Shown: piece after piece, positions 34,966-45,959 of the stretch
Layout: the number at the start of each line of letters is the position of its first letter
Position numbering within the stretch: position 1 is the first letter of the stretch
Source of the DNA: Trichopria drosophilae
Lineage: Eukaryota; Arthropoda; Insecta; Hymenoptera; Diapriidae
Direction of reading: 5' to 3'
Assembly: GCA_030407085.1 (NCBI GenBank)
Contig: CM059585.1
Span: forward strand, 112,643,501 to 112,707,500
DNA length: 64,000 nucleotides
Translations under genes and position numbers: made by a program
Notes under the pieces: generated by a model
Seen by the model: only the letters and a program-made list of their open reading frames with translations
Told to the model about the DNA's origin: nothing
Database searches by the model: none

Positions 34966-36043
34966 ACTTAAATACCCACCCCATCTTACATTACCTCAAA
35001 TGTAAGGCCGTTTTACAATCGAATAGTCATTTTAAATACTCCTAAGTTGTATGGTAGTTTTAGCAATCTTGATTAAATGAAAACAACCTTTTGTCATGGT
35101 AATATATATGTGTGCATGTATGTACGTATGTATCACATAAAAATTAAAGCATTCGCAATATTATGAATAAATATGTCTAAGTACTTTACGAATTGCAGAG
35201 AATTAATTTCATTACTACAACTCAAAGAAAATAGCCAATTAAGAAAAAGTTCTGCGGGTATTGGACGAGATAAACCACTATATAGTTAAAACATTTAATT
35301 CCTTGGTTTTATATTTTTTATTTAATGTTAATAATAATATGTGTATTTATTTAGTTGACGCAGCAAAAAAAATAGTTAATTTTATACACATTAAAATGTA
35401 CAGACGAAATTTCAAGTCCTTATCTTCTGAAGAAGTCTCATAATTGCGAATTAAATTAAATCAAAATTTAAAAATACACTTTTACTCTAAAAACCGAGAT
35501 TTTTAGTGACAAAACAAAAATTAAAATAATGCTAATCGATTGGGAAATTGCAATTGAAATTATTCTCATCTACACATTTTTACAAAATAGCGTAATACTT
35601 TGATTTTGAAGTTAGGTTAAGTGTTTGATTTTTACGGATGCGCAGAAGAATGGAGAACAAATCTCAACCGGAATATGGAATTTGTGTGGTATATGGGAGA
35701 GTCGGGTAGCCCCGACCACCTAAACATTTTATGAAATAACATGAAAAATAATGCATGCAACAAAAGTTATCAACAGATAGAAATATTCTTTGTACCTACA
35801 AAGACATAACTCAAACAAATTTACTTGCAAAAGTCATCAGGCAAATAACAACAGAGAAATAAAATACACTATTTTGTAAAATTTATTTATGATTAATACA
35901 ATTTACCTTAAAATATCCATGGAATTTAAAGTAACAATAAATGTTTTGCATGATTAAAAATGAACTCCGATTAACATGCAATCTTTTCCAACCTAACAAA
36001 ATATCAAAAGAGACGAGTTTCGTAAAATATGGATAAAAAGATT

Positions 36044-36250
36044 ACAGATAGTCTACGCGATAAACTGTGCCCTGGGAGGTCTAGAAAAATTACTAATCGC
36101 GTGTCGATAAAATAATTAAGGAAAAGGCTGTTGTTCACATTAAAAATAATGCCGGAGACATCGCACAAAAACGATATTAGAACAAAGAAAGAAGAAGGCG
36201 AGGTTACATATCGCAAAAAATCAAATAGCTGGACTGAAGAAAATTGGAAA
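36044..36250 (+). pseudogene. Tc1-like transposase N-terminal fragment, left copy
   Basis: Sequence equivalent to the minus-strand fragment at 41284-40970, beginning around the GRPRK linker (here altered to include CCTGGGAGGTCTAGAAAA) and ending with the SWTEENWKKYCFW block. Frameshifts and stops are present. The coding sequence breaks off where the 5S-bearing segment begins. Confidence 0.6.
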
Positions 36251-36556
36251 AAGTATTGTTTTTGGAGAATGTTATATGTGTAGGTGGGTATATGTATTAG
36301 GAAAGTAAATTAGAAAATCTCACCAATCAACAAATACATACATCAATAAATTTTACTTATAGAGCCAATGCATCATTTAATAACCGTTATTGTTAGTTTT
36401 CTCATGTAAAGATTAATTGAGGAAAGTTTAATGAATTATCTACAAACATTTTCTAATATATAACAAATATAAAAAATTACATTATTAAACTCATGATGAG
36501 CGTTGTCTTGCGTGTTTCAGAATCATGTCCCTCTTAAAATTATCACGATTTTATAC

Positions 36557-36674
36557 GGCAACGACCATATCAGTTTGTAAGCACCAGTTCTCGTCTGATC
36601 ACTGAAGTTAAGCAAAGTTGAGCGCGGTCAGTACTTGGATGGGTGACCGCTTGGGAACACCGCGTGTTGTTGTC
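36557..36674 (+). rRNA. 5S ribosomal RNA gene copy (left arm)
   Basis: The 118-nt sequence follows the eukaryotic 5S pattern throughout: GGCAACGACCATA start, AGTTCTCGTCTGATCACTGA, the internal control region AAGTTAAGCAAAGTTGAGCG, TACTTGGATGGGTGACCGC, GGGAACACCGCGTG, and GTTGTTGTC end. The terminal helix still closes (GGCAAC with GTTGTC, allowing one G-U). An eight-T pol III terminator follows at once (36675-36682). Compared with the usual insect sequence there are several C-to-T type changes (CTGATCACTG for CCGATCACCG; GTTGAGC for GTCGGGC), so it may be a 5S variant or an ageing pseudogene. It is identical to the copy at 40677-40560. Confidence 0.9.
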
Positions 36675-37479
36675 TTTTTTTTATTTTTTAAAAAAATTAT
36701 TAGTTTTTCATAATTATATTTGATTTGACAATTATGAAATGTTAGTAAAAAATATTAAAAAATTAATAATAAAAAAATGTTGTTCATGTTATTTATTGCT
36801 CTTTTTTCTATTTCTAGCAATAATAACCGACAATACTTATTATAATAAAAATTAATTAAATAAATTATATTTGACAAAAATAATAAATAACTTTTGTAGA
36901 TATCCCAATATCTGCAATTTACCTTAACAGCATTATGAATTTAAAAACAGAAATATAAACATTAAATAAAAATAAATTTAACAGAAATTAATAATGAAAT
37001 ATACATCATTGATAAAATGTTTAATCATGTTCTTTTAATGTCTAACAGAATCATTTCAGTAGCTTTCGGAGTAAGATTTCATTTCAAAATTGAAGGTCAC
37101 GGGAAAAATTGGTTGCCTTTTCTGTAATTAAATATTCTACTGCTATTTTAGAATCTTTTCGAAAAGAGATACTCAGATTTTTATAGTTATGAATATAATT
37201 GATAATGACGAGTAAATGAAAGTGATGATGTCACAGTATATTTGAGGATTCTACTATGAGAAAGGACTATTGCAATTGACATATGGTAGGTAGAAACCGC
37301 ACAGCAAATTGGTGGGTGTTCTTGAGCAAAAGTCACTAGCGACGTCTCATATCCATTAATTATCTAAATACTAGTGGTACGGGTCTAATTACGCCGAACA
37401 TCGGATTCTCTTCACAGCTGTGGTTTAAGGAGCTATATAGATGTAGTCCTTTAACACGACGGACGAGATTTTATTTAAA

Positions 37480-38065
37480 ATGATCTCGCAGTTAAAGGGT
37501 TCTGGCTACGATGAAAATCCAGAAGGTTGCAACAAACCAAAATTAATTTATTTGGAATTGCTGGTACGCTCGTCGACCAACATGTACTACAAAAGATCAA
37601 CTGTAAAGCAAGGTGGAAGCATTTTGCTTTGGGGTGCATTTTCTTGGATAGCCGTCAGACTAACATTTAAAATTGGTGGCACTATGGATTATACTATGTA
37701 CAAAATATAGTATTGAAACAAATGCTACCTTAGGTTCGTCAGCATTTGCCACGAGGTTGGATTTTCCAAAAAGACATAATCCAAAACATCGATCGCAGCT
37801 ACTTCAGGAGGTATTCAAACAAAACAAAATTTTTGTAAGTTTTGGATTGGCCGAATCAACCTTATTCGAATCCAATCGAATATTTGTGGCAAGAGCTAAA
37901 AGTAAATGTGCTAACTGAACTGCATTGTGGAGAAAGGTTCAAAAAGATTAGATAAATATTTCTCAAGATAGAATTATCAAACTTTTCGATTCGATGCCTT
38001 ATATATGGGCAGTGGTAAGAGCTTCGAATGATATGGCTATGAAGTATTGATGAAGAGATTTTTTA
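37480..38065 (+). pseudogene. Tc1-like transposase, catalytic C-terminal part, frameshifted
   Basis: In one frame TKINLFGIAG appears (matching the Tc1 SKxNLFGSDG block). After a frameshift come YYKRSTVKQGGSILLWGAFS and IGGTMDYTMY, then in another frame GWIFQKDIIQNIDRS, DWPNQPYSNPIEYLWQELK. This is the order of the Tc1 domain: the GGGSVMVWGCFS block, the WIFQQDNDPKHTS block and the SPDLNPIEHLW block. The middle motif has lost its DxxPKH residues and several shifts and stops are present. The N-terminal half is separated from it by a 1.2-kb segment that includes the 5S gene. Confidence 0.75.
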
Positions 38066-39709
38066 TTGTAGTTTTCTTCAGTTTCTGAATTGTTTCCTTA
38101 GATTGATTGCATAATTTATACTTGATCGGATACTTATGAATGATCAATCATTGTTATTGTGTGTAATGCGCGTAAATAGATTTTAAAATATCCAATTAAA
38201 AGGAGAGATTTCCTTTGTCAATTGTGCAGTCACAGTTACCGACTAGTTTCGACCATCGTGAAAGTAATTTCATGCTTTGACGAAGTTGTTGAATACATGT
38301 ATCTATGTATATGACAATGAACGAAGGAAACCACGAACCCGAATTCATTGGAGTAACGTTTGTTTGCTAGCCATGTCCGATAGCTGGGGATGATATTTCG
38401 AAACTTGTTTGTTCGAGATTTGTCTCGGGTAGAACTCAATCTATTACAGTACTTTGGGTAGTACTTGGTGTGGTTCAGATTGACCACGATGCTAAGTCTT
38501 ATTCGGTGCACTTCAGGTCCACCTGTCTAGCTCAATTTCGCATTCGCACGGAGAAATCCAGGAAAATGTCGACGTCAGCCTAGAAAACAATGTTACCCAA
38601 GCGTATACCTTAAATTGATCTCAATTTTTCTTACATCTTCATTTCCAAACTATTAAACAGTTTTTATCCCTGTCGATCTTGTCGTGGATTTTATTTATTT
38701 GTTATTTGTAATTTAATCAGTGATTGACATGAAAATGTTTCTTGTTAAATCTGTCAAGTTTTTATTTTCTGTTTGGCAACTCCTTCGCCGGGATCCCGGT
38801 GTATCGAATCTCTAAAAAGTCGGCCTTAATTTTTTTCATAAATCAGTAATGGTTAAAAAAAATTCAGTCAAAATTTCATCTTTGACAAAAAATGTTTCCA
38901 ACAAAAATTTGCACAAATCTCTGAACTGTACAGACGAGTTTCAGACTTCAGGGGTACCAATGTTCGAAAAAATAAAAAAAATGCAATTAACATCTTTGTT
39001 CAGCATAAGGTGTTATAATTCATTATTAGTTACTTGTAAAATACGATGAACGAAAAATACCTAGTTTTTTGAAAATTTTCGATTACAGGGGAAAGGCAAA
39101 GAATAGCCGTTTGCAAAACCTACTTTAGTCTAGATAAATATAGAATGGTCATTCTACATGCTGAATTTTAATGTCGGTTATTCTACTATGATGCTAACAA
39201 CTTCAACTATATTTATGGATAGTGTAAGGAACAATTTTATTCGTTATATAAACGTTGTCGATATTTATTAAAATCTTTATTAAAATTAATAGTTAATAAT
39301 TATCAGATATTCTAAAATATGTTGTTAAACTAAATCAATTTTGCAGACTTAGCCAGATTAACTTCATATTATTAAATTTAATTTAACTAACTCTCTTCTT
39401 AATCGCTTCCATTTGGTAGTTATAATAACTGACGAAATGTAGTTGAGAACTGATTAAATCATTCACAGTAATTGAAAATTAGTCATGTTTATAATATTTT
39501 TATTGTGCTACAATAACAAGTCCAAATTGTTAGGATATTATCGTTTAGTAACAATTACAATTCCGTTTTTTTATGTGTGAAAATTGCTATTAAAAAATGA
39601 AAAAAACTGATCTTGCGGAGATATAATAATAATAAGATAAGTTCAACAAATTTGTTAACTTAAATAATGAAGATATGCACCGATGATAACTTAATTAGAA
39701 TGTGTAAAT
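38066..39709. other. Spacer between the inverted arms; no recognised gene
   Basis: Contains a GC-richer patch at about 38220-38600 with a 91-codon minus-strand open frame, without any motif or splice-site support. The rest is AT-rich DNA. Confidence 0.5.
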
Positions 39710-41188
39710 TTCTGGATTTTCATCGTAGCCAGAACCCTTTAACTGGGAGATCATTTAAGAAAATCTCGTCTATCGTGTTAAAGGGCTACTTCTATATAGC
39801 TCCTTAAACCACAGCTGTGAAGAGAATCCGATGTTTCGGCGTAATTAGACCCGTACCACTAGTATTTAGATAATTAATGGATATGAGACGTCGCTAGTGA
39901 CTTTTGCTCAAGAACACCCACCAATTTGCTGTGCGGTTTCTACCTACCATATGTCAATTGCAATAGTCCTTTCTCATAGTAGAATCCTCAAATATACTAT
40001 GACATCATCACTTTCATTTACTCGTCATTATCAATTATATTCATAACTATAAAAATCTGAGTATCTCTTTTCGAAAAGATTCTAAAATAGCAGTAGAATA
40101 TTTAATTACAGAAAAGGCAACCAATTTTTCCCGTGACCTTCAATTTTGAAATGAAATCTTACTCCGAAAGCTACTGAAATGATTCTGTTAGACATTAAAA
40201 GAACATGATTAAACATTTTATCAATGATGTATATTTCATTATTAATTTCTGTTAAATTTATTTTTATTTAATGTTTATATTTCTGTTTTTAAATTCATAA
40301 TGCTGTTAAGGTAAATTGCAGATATTGGGATATCTACAAAAGTTATTTATTATTTTTGTCAAATATAATTTATTTAATTAATTTTTATTATAATAAGTAT
40401 TGTCGGTTATTATTGCTAGAAATAGAAAAAAGAGGAATAAATAACATGAACAACATTTTTTTATTATTAATTTTTTAATATTTTTTACTAACATTTCATA
40501 ATTGTCAAATCAAATATAATTATGAAAAACTAATAATTTTTTTAAAAAATAAAAAAAAAGACAACAACACGCGGTGTTCCCAAGCGGTCACCCATCCAAG
40601 TACTGACCGCGCTCAACTTTGCTTAACTTCAGTGATCAGACGAGAACTGGTGCTTACAAACTGATATGGTCGTTGCCGTATGAAATCGTGATAATTTTAA
40701 GAGGGACATGATTCTGAAACACGCAAGACAACGCTCATCATGAGTTTAATAATGTAATTTTTTATATTTGTTATATATTAGAAAATGTTTGTAGATAATT
40801 CATTAAACTTTCCTCAATTAATCTTTACATGAGAAAACTAACAATAACGGTTATTAAATGATGCATTGGCTCTATAAGTAAAATTTATTGATGTATGTAT
40901 TTGTTGATTGGTGAGATTTTCTAATTTACTTTTCTAATACATATACCTACCTACACATATAACATTGTCCAAAAACAATACTTTTTCCAATTTTCTTCAG
41001 TCCAGCTATTTGATTTTTTGCGATATGTAACCTCGCCTTCTTCTTTCTTTGTTCTAATATCGTTTTTGTGCGATGTCTCCGGCATTATTTTTAATGTGAA
41101 CAACAGCCTTTTCCTTAATTATTTTATCGATACGCGATTAGTAATTTTTCTCGGCCTCCCAGGTTTATCGCGTAGAGTATCTGTAGTT
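39710..41188. repeat. Right arm of 1.48-kb inverted duplication carrying a 5S gene
   Basis: Reverse complement of 36044-37524 with scattered single-base differences. At its inner edge the match stops exactly after TTCTGGATTTTC. The left arm continues there into the transposase, while this side continues into unrelated AT-rich DNA. Confidence 0.9.
40560..40677 (-). rRNA. 5S ribosomal RNA gene copy (right arm)
   Basis: Identical over all 118 nt to 36557-36674, in the opposite orientation, with a nine-T terminator on the minus strand (40559-40551). It shares every deviation from the usual insect 5S sequence, so the two descend from one copy by the arm duplication. The upstream 5' flank differs from the other arm by one base. 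No internal 5S promoter element is visibly deleted. Confidence 0.9.
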
Positions 41189-41284
41189 TTGAACTCATTT
41201 ATAATAACTGTCGATTTTCCTACTTTCAAAAGATCGGCTATTTCACGTGGATATTTTCGGTCGTTGTCAAATTCGGAATTTTAA
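40970..41284 (-). pseudogene. Tc1-like transposase N-terminal fragment
   Basis: Minus-strand translation runs NSEFDNDRKYPREIADLLKV, GKSTVIINEFKT, then DKPGRPRKITNR, and after stops and shifts ends SWTEENWKKYCFW. It has a helix-turn-helix-like segment, then the GRPRK linker typical of Tc1/mariner DNA-binding domains, then the start of the catalytic domain. The sequence breaks off where the 5S-bearing segment begins. It extends about 95 bp further toward the N-terminus than the left copy. Confidence 0.65.
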
Positions 41285-41789
41285 TTGTGTTTAACTTATC
41301 GCATAGACCAACAGAAATTGATAGTTTAGTGTTTACATGTCTAACATACGTTTTTGGAATTTAGCCGAACAATCACGAAGAAGCAAAATGCGTTTTGATA
41401 TATTTGTATTTTGTTTGTGTACCTCGTATACAAAGGTCATTCCACGCAAAGAACAAACACTTGTCTGTTGAGGGATCATTGATTTTTCTCTCACTTTGCA
41501 AATGTTTTCTGTATGATACAAGATCAAATATTCAAGACCTCTGATCTGATGTAAACGTTTCATAATCGCTTATTTAGTAAAATATGATATTTTTTTAAAT
41601 TAAAATTTAAATATACATTTTTACATTTTTGCTCTAAAACCCGTGAAGTTTAATAAAAAAATATTTAAATAGTGCTAATTGACTGGACATTTTCCAGGTA
41701 ATTCATTAGCTATTAGGCAAAATTAGCTGAGTTATATTTTTTGTTAATTTCAGTTGTTCAGTTGGTTAGTATAGAAATTATAATATACA

Positions 41790-42708
41790 CTCGTCGATAT
41801 ATTCTATTTGAGCCTTTTCGTGCATGTCTTTGATTCTGGTATATCTGTTAGCATTAAGTATTAATCTAAGTTGTTTGTTTTGAAATCGTTGCAGTAACAT
41901 CTTATTTGTTTTATGCCATTCGATCCGTAAAATGCTATTTTACAAACTTTTGAAATTTTTCGGTCGCATTTTCCGGTCGTATTCAACACGTAGAATGTTA
42001 GTTAATTTTTGAACTTCTTTATCTATGCTACTCTTATCATTAATTTGATTTTGAATTTTAATATTTTTGTTTAAAAGTTGAAACAGCTTCCAGTCTGCTT
42101 TCTTATAGTTTAGGAATTCTTTCTTTTTATTTACTTTCTGTTGTTTTCCTAGCGTGAAAATAACTGGTCGATGATCAGAGCTAAGTTCTACTTTAACTTC
42201 CGGATTACTTATATTATTAACATTTTTATTAATGCCTATGTCAATTAATGTAGGTGTAGAGCCATTATCTGGATACAATGTCGGTTCGTTTGGTAGAATT
42301 AGCATAGCTTCATTATTTTGCATAAAGTTAAACAATGTTTTACCGCTTTTGTTTTCAATATGGCAGTTCCAAGAGCTATGCCTTGCATTCAAGTCTCCGT
42401 AAATTGATATTAAATTAATATTGTTCGAAAATGTTATACCTACGCATTCTATTGATATATTAGCTAATTGTAATTCTTTGAATGGAATATTGTTTTTTAT
42501 AAAGATGGCATCACCGCCAGCTGCATTATCCCTATCCTTTCGTATATATACACTTATAGTTTATAATATCTAATTTAATGTTATTCGTAAATTTAGTTTC
42601 GTTTATCATAACTACATCTATACTAGGACGATCAAGGAATTCCGATAACTCGGATATTTTGTTTCTTAAACCATTTGCGTTCCAACTGCATATTTTAATC
42701 GTATCCAT
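41790..42708 (-). pseudogene. Jockey-like ORF2 remnant: endonuclease fused to C-terminal tail, RT deleted
   Basis: Starting from ATG at 42708, the minus strand reads MDTIKICSWNANGLRNKISE, the first block of an AP-type endonuclease. After frame damage near 42535 it continues with GDLNARHSSWN and SSDHRPVIF (catalytic SDH motif). Near 41940 it passes directly into ILRIEWHKTNKMLLQRFQNK, QLRLILNANRYTRIKDMHEK and a stop near 41793, which resembles the extreme C-terminus of Jockey ORF2. The whole reverse transcriptase (about 500 codons) is missing. The element cannot move by itself. Confidence 0.75.
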
Positions 42709-43407
42709 TATTTTGTAAATTGTTCAGAAAACGTTACAAATACTTCAAATTGTTCTAGTTCCATGGAACATTGTTCTACCTGTGTACGGAGTTCCTTGAT
42801 CGCTTTCAGCATTTTAGTAATGTTACAAATTTTTTTAATTTGGTTTATTTCCGATACTAATGTTTTAATTTCACTGAGTTCTGGTTGTTGCATACTTCTT
42901 ACGTGCGTCGTTTGCTTCGCTCGAGTTTTCATGCATTGATATTGGCTTGTCTAATCCTGTCAAGTGTAGCTGCTCTCTGGTTTGTTGGGCAGTCGAAAAC
43001 CATGCGCTTCTTTGTCTTCCGTATCCTCGTTGTTTCTCTCTTAATGTTGGAAACTCCTGTCGATCATGGATTTCGAATGTTGGCTGCATTGTGCGTGCTG
43101 TTTCTTCTCGTTTCGCTGATCCCGTTGATCCTTTGTTTTTCATGTTTTCCAGTAGGGCAATTCTTTTTTTATATTCTATGCATATGGTAGTAGCATTTGC
43201 GGGATGATCGCCATAGCATTTTGCACATTTTGCAGGGACGTCTTTTGTTTCCTTGCATTCTTTGGTTATGTGATTTTCTGCATATTTTAAGCAACGTGGC
43301 TGTGCGTAACAATTCGCCGTGGCGTGCTCCCACTCTTGGCATCGGTGACACTGGATTATTTTCCTTTTGTTCACATAATTATCCCACTTGTTTTGGGTGT
43401 AATTTAT
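42708..43407 (-). pseudogene. Jockey-like ORF1 (gag-like) remnant
   Basis: The minus strand carries zinc-knuckle motifs: an intact CHRCQEWEHATANC (CX2CX4HX4C), a damaged second (CLKYAENHITKEC, second Cys lost) and a third CAKCYGDHP. Then comes a low-complexity region and, after a +1-type frame change near 42900, a coiled-coil-like C-terminus (ELSEIKTLVSEINQIKKICN ... LEQFEVFVTFSEQF). The gag-like protein binds element RNA in relatives. The 5' side is cut at 43408 by another repeat. The stop codon overlaps the ORF2 start as TAATG (42710-42706). Confidence 0.8.
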
Positions 43408-43790
43408 ACAGGGTGACCCATTTTAACTTCCCCACTTGATTATCTTGAAAGGAATGCTTTTGCTGAAAAAAAAGTTTCAGACATGAGTTTTATTATTTTT
43501 CCCTGGCTATTTAACGATGATATTGAATTTGACCTTGAAGGTTATTTCAAGGTCAAGTTTTTTTTTTTAAATGGAAACCCCTATTTTTTGTCACGGATTC
43601 GGAAAGAGTGGACAATTTTACGTCCGAATACGATACAACCGATATTTTGATCAAGGTGAAACTTAAAAGTTCCCGTAACGGCGAATTACCTGAGCGGGCC
43701 AATATCTCCCTGGCTATTTAATGGTACCATTCAAATTGACCTTGAACATAAACCCATATTTTTTGTCACGGATTCGGATAGAGCACATTT
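43408..43790. mobile_element. ACAGGGTGACCC repeat element, partial
   Basis: It begins ACAGGGTGACCCATTTTAAC. It contains two partial copies of TTTTTGTCACGGATTCGG (near 43587 and 43759) and of CCCTGGCTATTTAA (near 43501 and 43710), as well as AAGGTCA words. It separates two unrelated Jockey remnants. A matching opposite terminus is not visible. Confidence 0.55.
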
Positions 43791-44935
43791 CTGAAAGCTG
43801 CTTGGGATTCCCAACATCGATTGAAATATTTTTCGCTTTTGAAAGTGATGATAGTTTTTTCCTGAATACAATCGTCTCGCTTTTACTAGGATTAATTTTT
43901 ATTTTCCATGTAAAGTAATAATCCTGTATTTTGTTAAAGAGTTCTTGGAGTTCTTCTTGTATAATTTTTGTTTTAGAGCCAACAATATAAATTATCAGAT
44001 CATCTGCGAAAGCTAGTCCATTTTTATGTGGTTCTATGTTTATACCAAATAATTTGAGGAGATCACTATTGTAAATATGGAATAGAATTGGCGAGTTTAC
44101 TGTTCCTTGCTGGAGACCATTTCTTATTTTAAATTCTTTGGTAGACGTATTAGACCCATCTGATGTAATAAATGATTTGTCTGTTATCACACGCCACACT
44201 ATTTTTATTAAATAAGACGGAAATTGTTTTTTTATCATTTTATATATCAATGCCTCGATCCAGATTGTGTCAAATGCCTTTTCCAGGTCTATGAGGCATG
44301 CCCCAACTCTTCTGCTCCCATTTAAAGCCCAGCAAATATCGGATACTAATATTTTGTGAATAGCGTGAGTTGTGGAGAGTTTATGCCGGAATCCGAATTG
44401 ACTTTCCAGAATTACACTATTTTTATTACAGAAATCTGTTAAGGAATTATTTATTAATACCTCAAAAACTTTACTTATGTTCGGTAAAAGGCTAATCGGT
44501 CGCATGTTAGCTGGATTTGAAATATCTTTGTCTTTTTTGGGTAGTGCTATGATTTTTTCTTTTTTCCACTGGGTCGGAAAGTACATATTATTTAATGCGT
44601 TGTTGAACAGAATTGTGTAGAGCCATTTTATTTTTGAAGAAATATGTTTTAATACAATATTAGGAATATCATCTAACCCTGCAGATTTATTATTATTTAA
44701 TTTGTAAAAAATCTTAGACATTTCTCTAGAGATTGTGAAGTATCTTGTTTGATCGCAAATTTGAAGAGGGTTATCGGCTCTATTTTGTTTAGAAAAAGTT
44801 GTTACTGTGATATTTTCCTGACGATCCTTTTCGATTTCTGTTTTCAGTTTATTAGTGTCCCTTATAATAATTTTACTTAATCTGTCTTTTCCGAAACTCT
44901 CATTTTGATTATGAATACTCTCAAAACGGGCTCTT
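43790..44935 (-). pseudogene. Jockey-like reverse transcriptase domain, 3' truncated
   Basis: This is a long minus-strand frame with reverse-transcriptase blocks in order: NNNKSAGLDDIPNIVLKHI (fingers), MRPISLLPNISKVFE, QFGFRHKLSTTHAI, ACLIDLEKAFDTIW (motif A, catalytic D), GLQQGTVNSPILF (motif B) and LAFADDLIIYIV (motif C, FADD in place of the common YADD). The natural frame continues upstream of the first Met to at least 44935. The C-terminal thumb and downstream part are lost at 43790, where the ACAGGGTG repeat begins. The catalytic residues are intact over this segment, so this is the best-preserved protein domain in the window, but the element is dead. Confidence 0.85.
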
Positions 44936-45740
44936 GCGGGAACATGATACTTGGATCATTTATTGGTATTTTTTTATTTTGTTTTTCCAGTACGTTGATA
45001 TTGTACTTTTAAATTCTTGCTTTAGTTTTATTTTCATATCCTTTGATATTGATTTAAGGTTAGCAATTTTTTCTTCTTTATTATTTACTTTGTTGCGACG
45101 CAGATCATTTATTTGGGCTAAAATAAAGCTTTTATCTTTCTGGATTTCTCTGATTTTATTATTTATGTAGGATTCGCACGAATTTTTGTCTTTGTTTTTG
45201 GAACTATTTGGTGAATAGTGTGAACGATGTTTATTTCTATTTCTTTTAAGTACATATCGATTTCGTTATTAGTTAAGTTTCTATCGTTTGGTATCTGAAT
45301 GTTGCAGCTAGAATTTAGTTTAGATTTAAATTTTTCCCAGTTTGTCTTTTTAAAGTTTAGTTTATGATGACTATTTTGTGTTTGCAAAACAAAATCTTTA
45401 TTGAATTGAAAATCAACTTCAATATTTAAAACTTTATGATCGCTGTCGTAAATTATAGAATTTATTGTGTTTTTAGAGTATTTATTAAGTACTTCTAATC
45501 GTGTATCTGTTAAGCAGAGGTCTAAGTAACTGTTACCCGCTGCATAAGACGGATCTTCCGATCCAAAAAGACGTAACTTATAACGAAAATAATTTTTTTC
45601 AAGCCAGGAATTTAGAAACACTCCCCTGGGATTGTTATTACGGTTTTTCCAATTCGCATGTATTGCGTTTAAGTCACCAGCAATGATATAATAGTTTTCT
45701 TTTCTGTCTAGTTTGGCTTCTAGCTGCTTCATTTTTTTCT
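44936..45740 (-). pseudogene. Jockey-like ORF2 endonuclease C-terminal half and linker
   Basis: The minus strand shows YYIIAGDLNAIHANWKNRNN, SYLDLCLTDTRLEV and YDSDHKVLNIEVDF, the middle and end of an AP-type endonuclease with its SDH motif. Frame changes near 45175, 45000 and 44935 join it to CESYINNKIREIQKDKSFIL and the reverse transcriptase. The N-terminal third of the endonuclease is missing. This is a different family from the neighbouring element at 41790-43407. Confidence 0.75.
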
Positions 45741-45950
45741 TTGATTATTTTGATTAAATCATCATTATTGTAGTCCTCTTCTGTTAGAAGACTTTGTAGT
45801 ACTTCATACCTGTTTTTATCAGTAGATTGATTGTCACCGATTTCCATTGTTATATTAGAATTTACAGGAGCGTCGTTTGTAATATTGTCTAATTTTTCTT
45901 TTGATTTCCTTTTGGTGAGGTTAGGTTTTGGGTTCAGTTTTATGTGATAA
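45741..45950 (-). pseudogene. Jockey-like ORF1 N-terminal fragment
   Basis: An open minus-strand frame reads NPKPNLTKRKSKEKLDNITN ... DKNRYEVLQSLLTEEDYNND. The 'NRYEVL' phrase with an acidic tail is like the N-terminal part of Jockey gag-like proteins. It abuts the middle of the endonuclease, so the rest of ORF1 and the start of ORF2 are deleted. Confidence 0.5.
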
Positions 45951-45959
45951 ATTATTTAT

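Larger units (their letters stand above)
36044..37524. repeat. Left arm of 1.48-kb inverted duplication carrying a 5S gene
   Basis: Base-by-base comparison of several segments with the reverse complement of 39710-41188 shows only scattered single differences (for example T versus C just before the 5S gene, and C versus G in GAGCAATAAAT). The arm starts inside a Tc1-like transposase fragment, passes a 5S rRNA copy and ends in a second transposase fragment at GAAAATCCAGAA. Near-identity implies a recent duplication or gene conversion, or an assembly artefact. Confidence 0.9.

Noticed and set aside
36004..36216. 70-codon minus-strand frame repeated at 41018-41284 as a conserved gene
   Set aside because: The match is due to the inverted duplication. 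The true coding signal is a Tc1-like transposase fragment on the opposite strand.
38236..38511. 91-codon minus-strand frame between the inverted arms
   Set aside because: No motif, no splice support and no repeat match. It may be chance in a GC-richer patch.
42885..43439. Several plus-strand frames of 80-101 codons
   Set aside because: They are antisense shadows of the Jockey ORF1 coding sequence on the minus strand.
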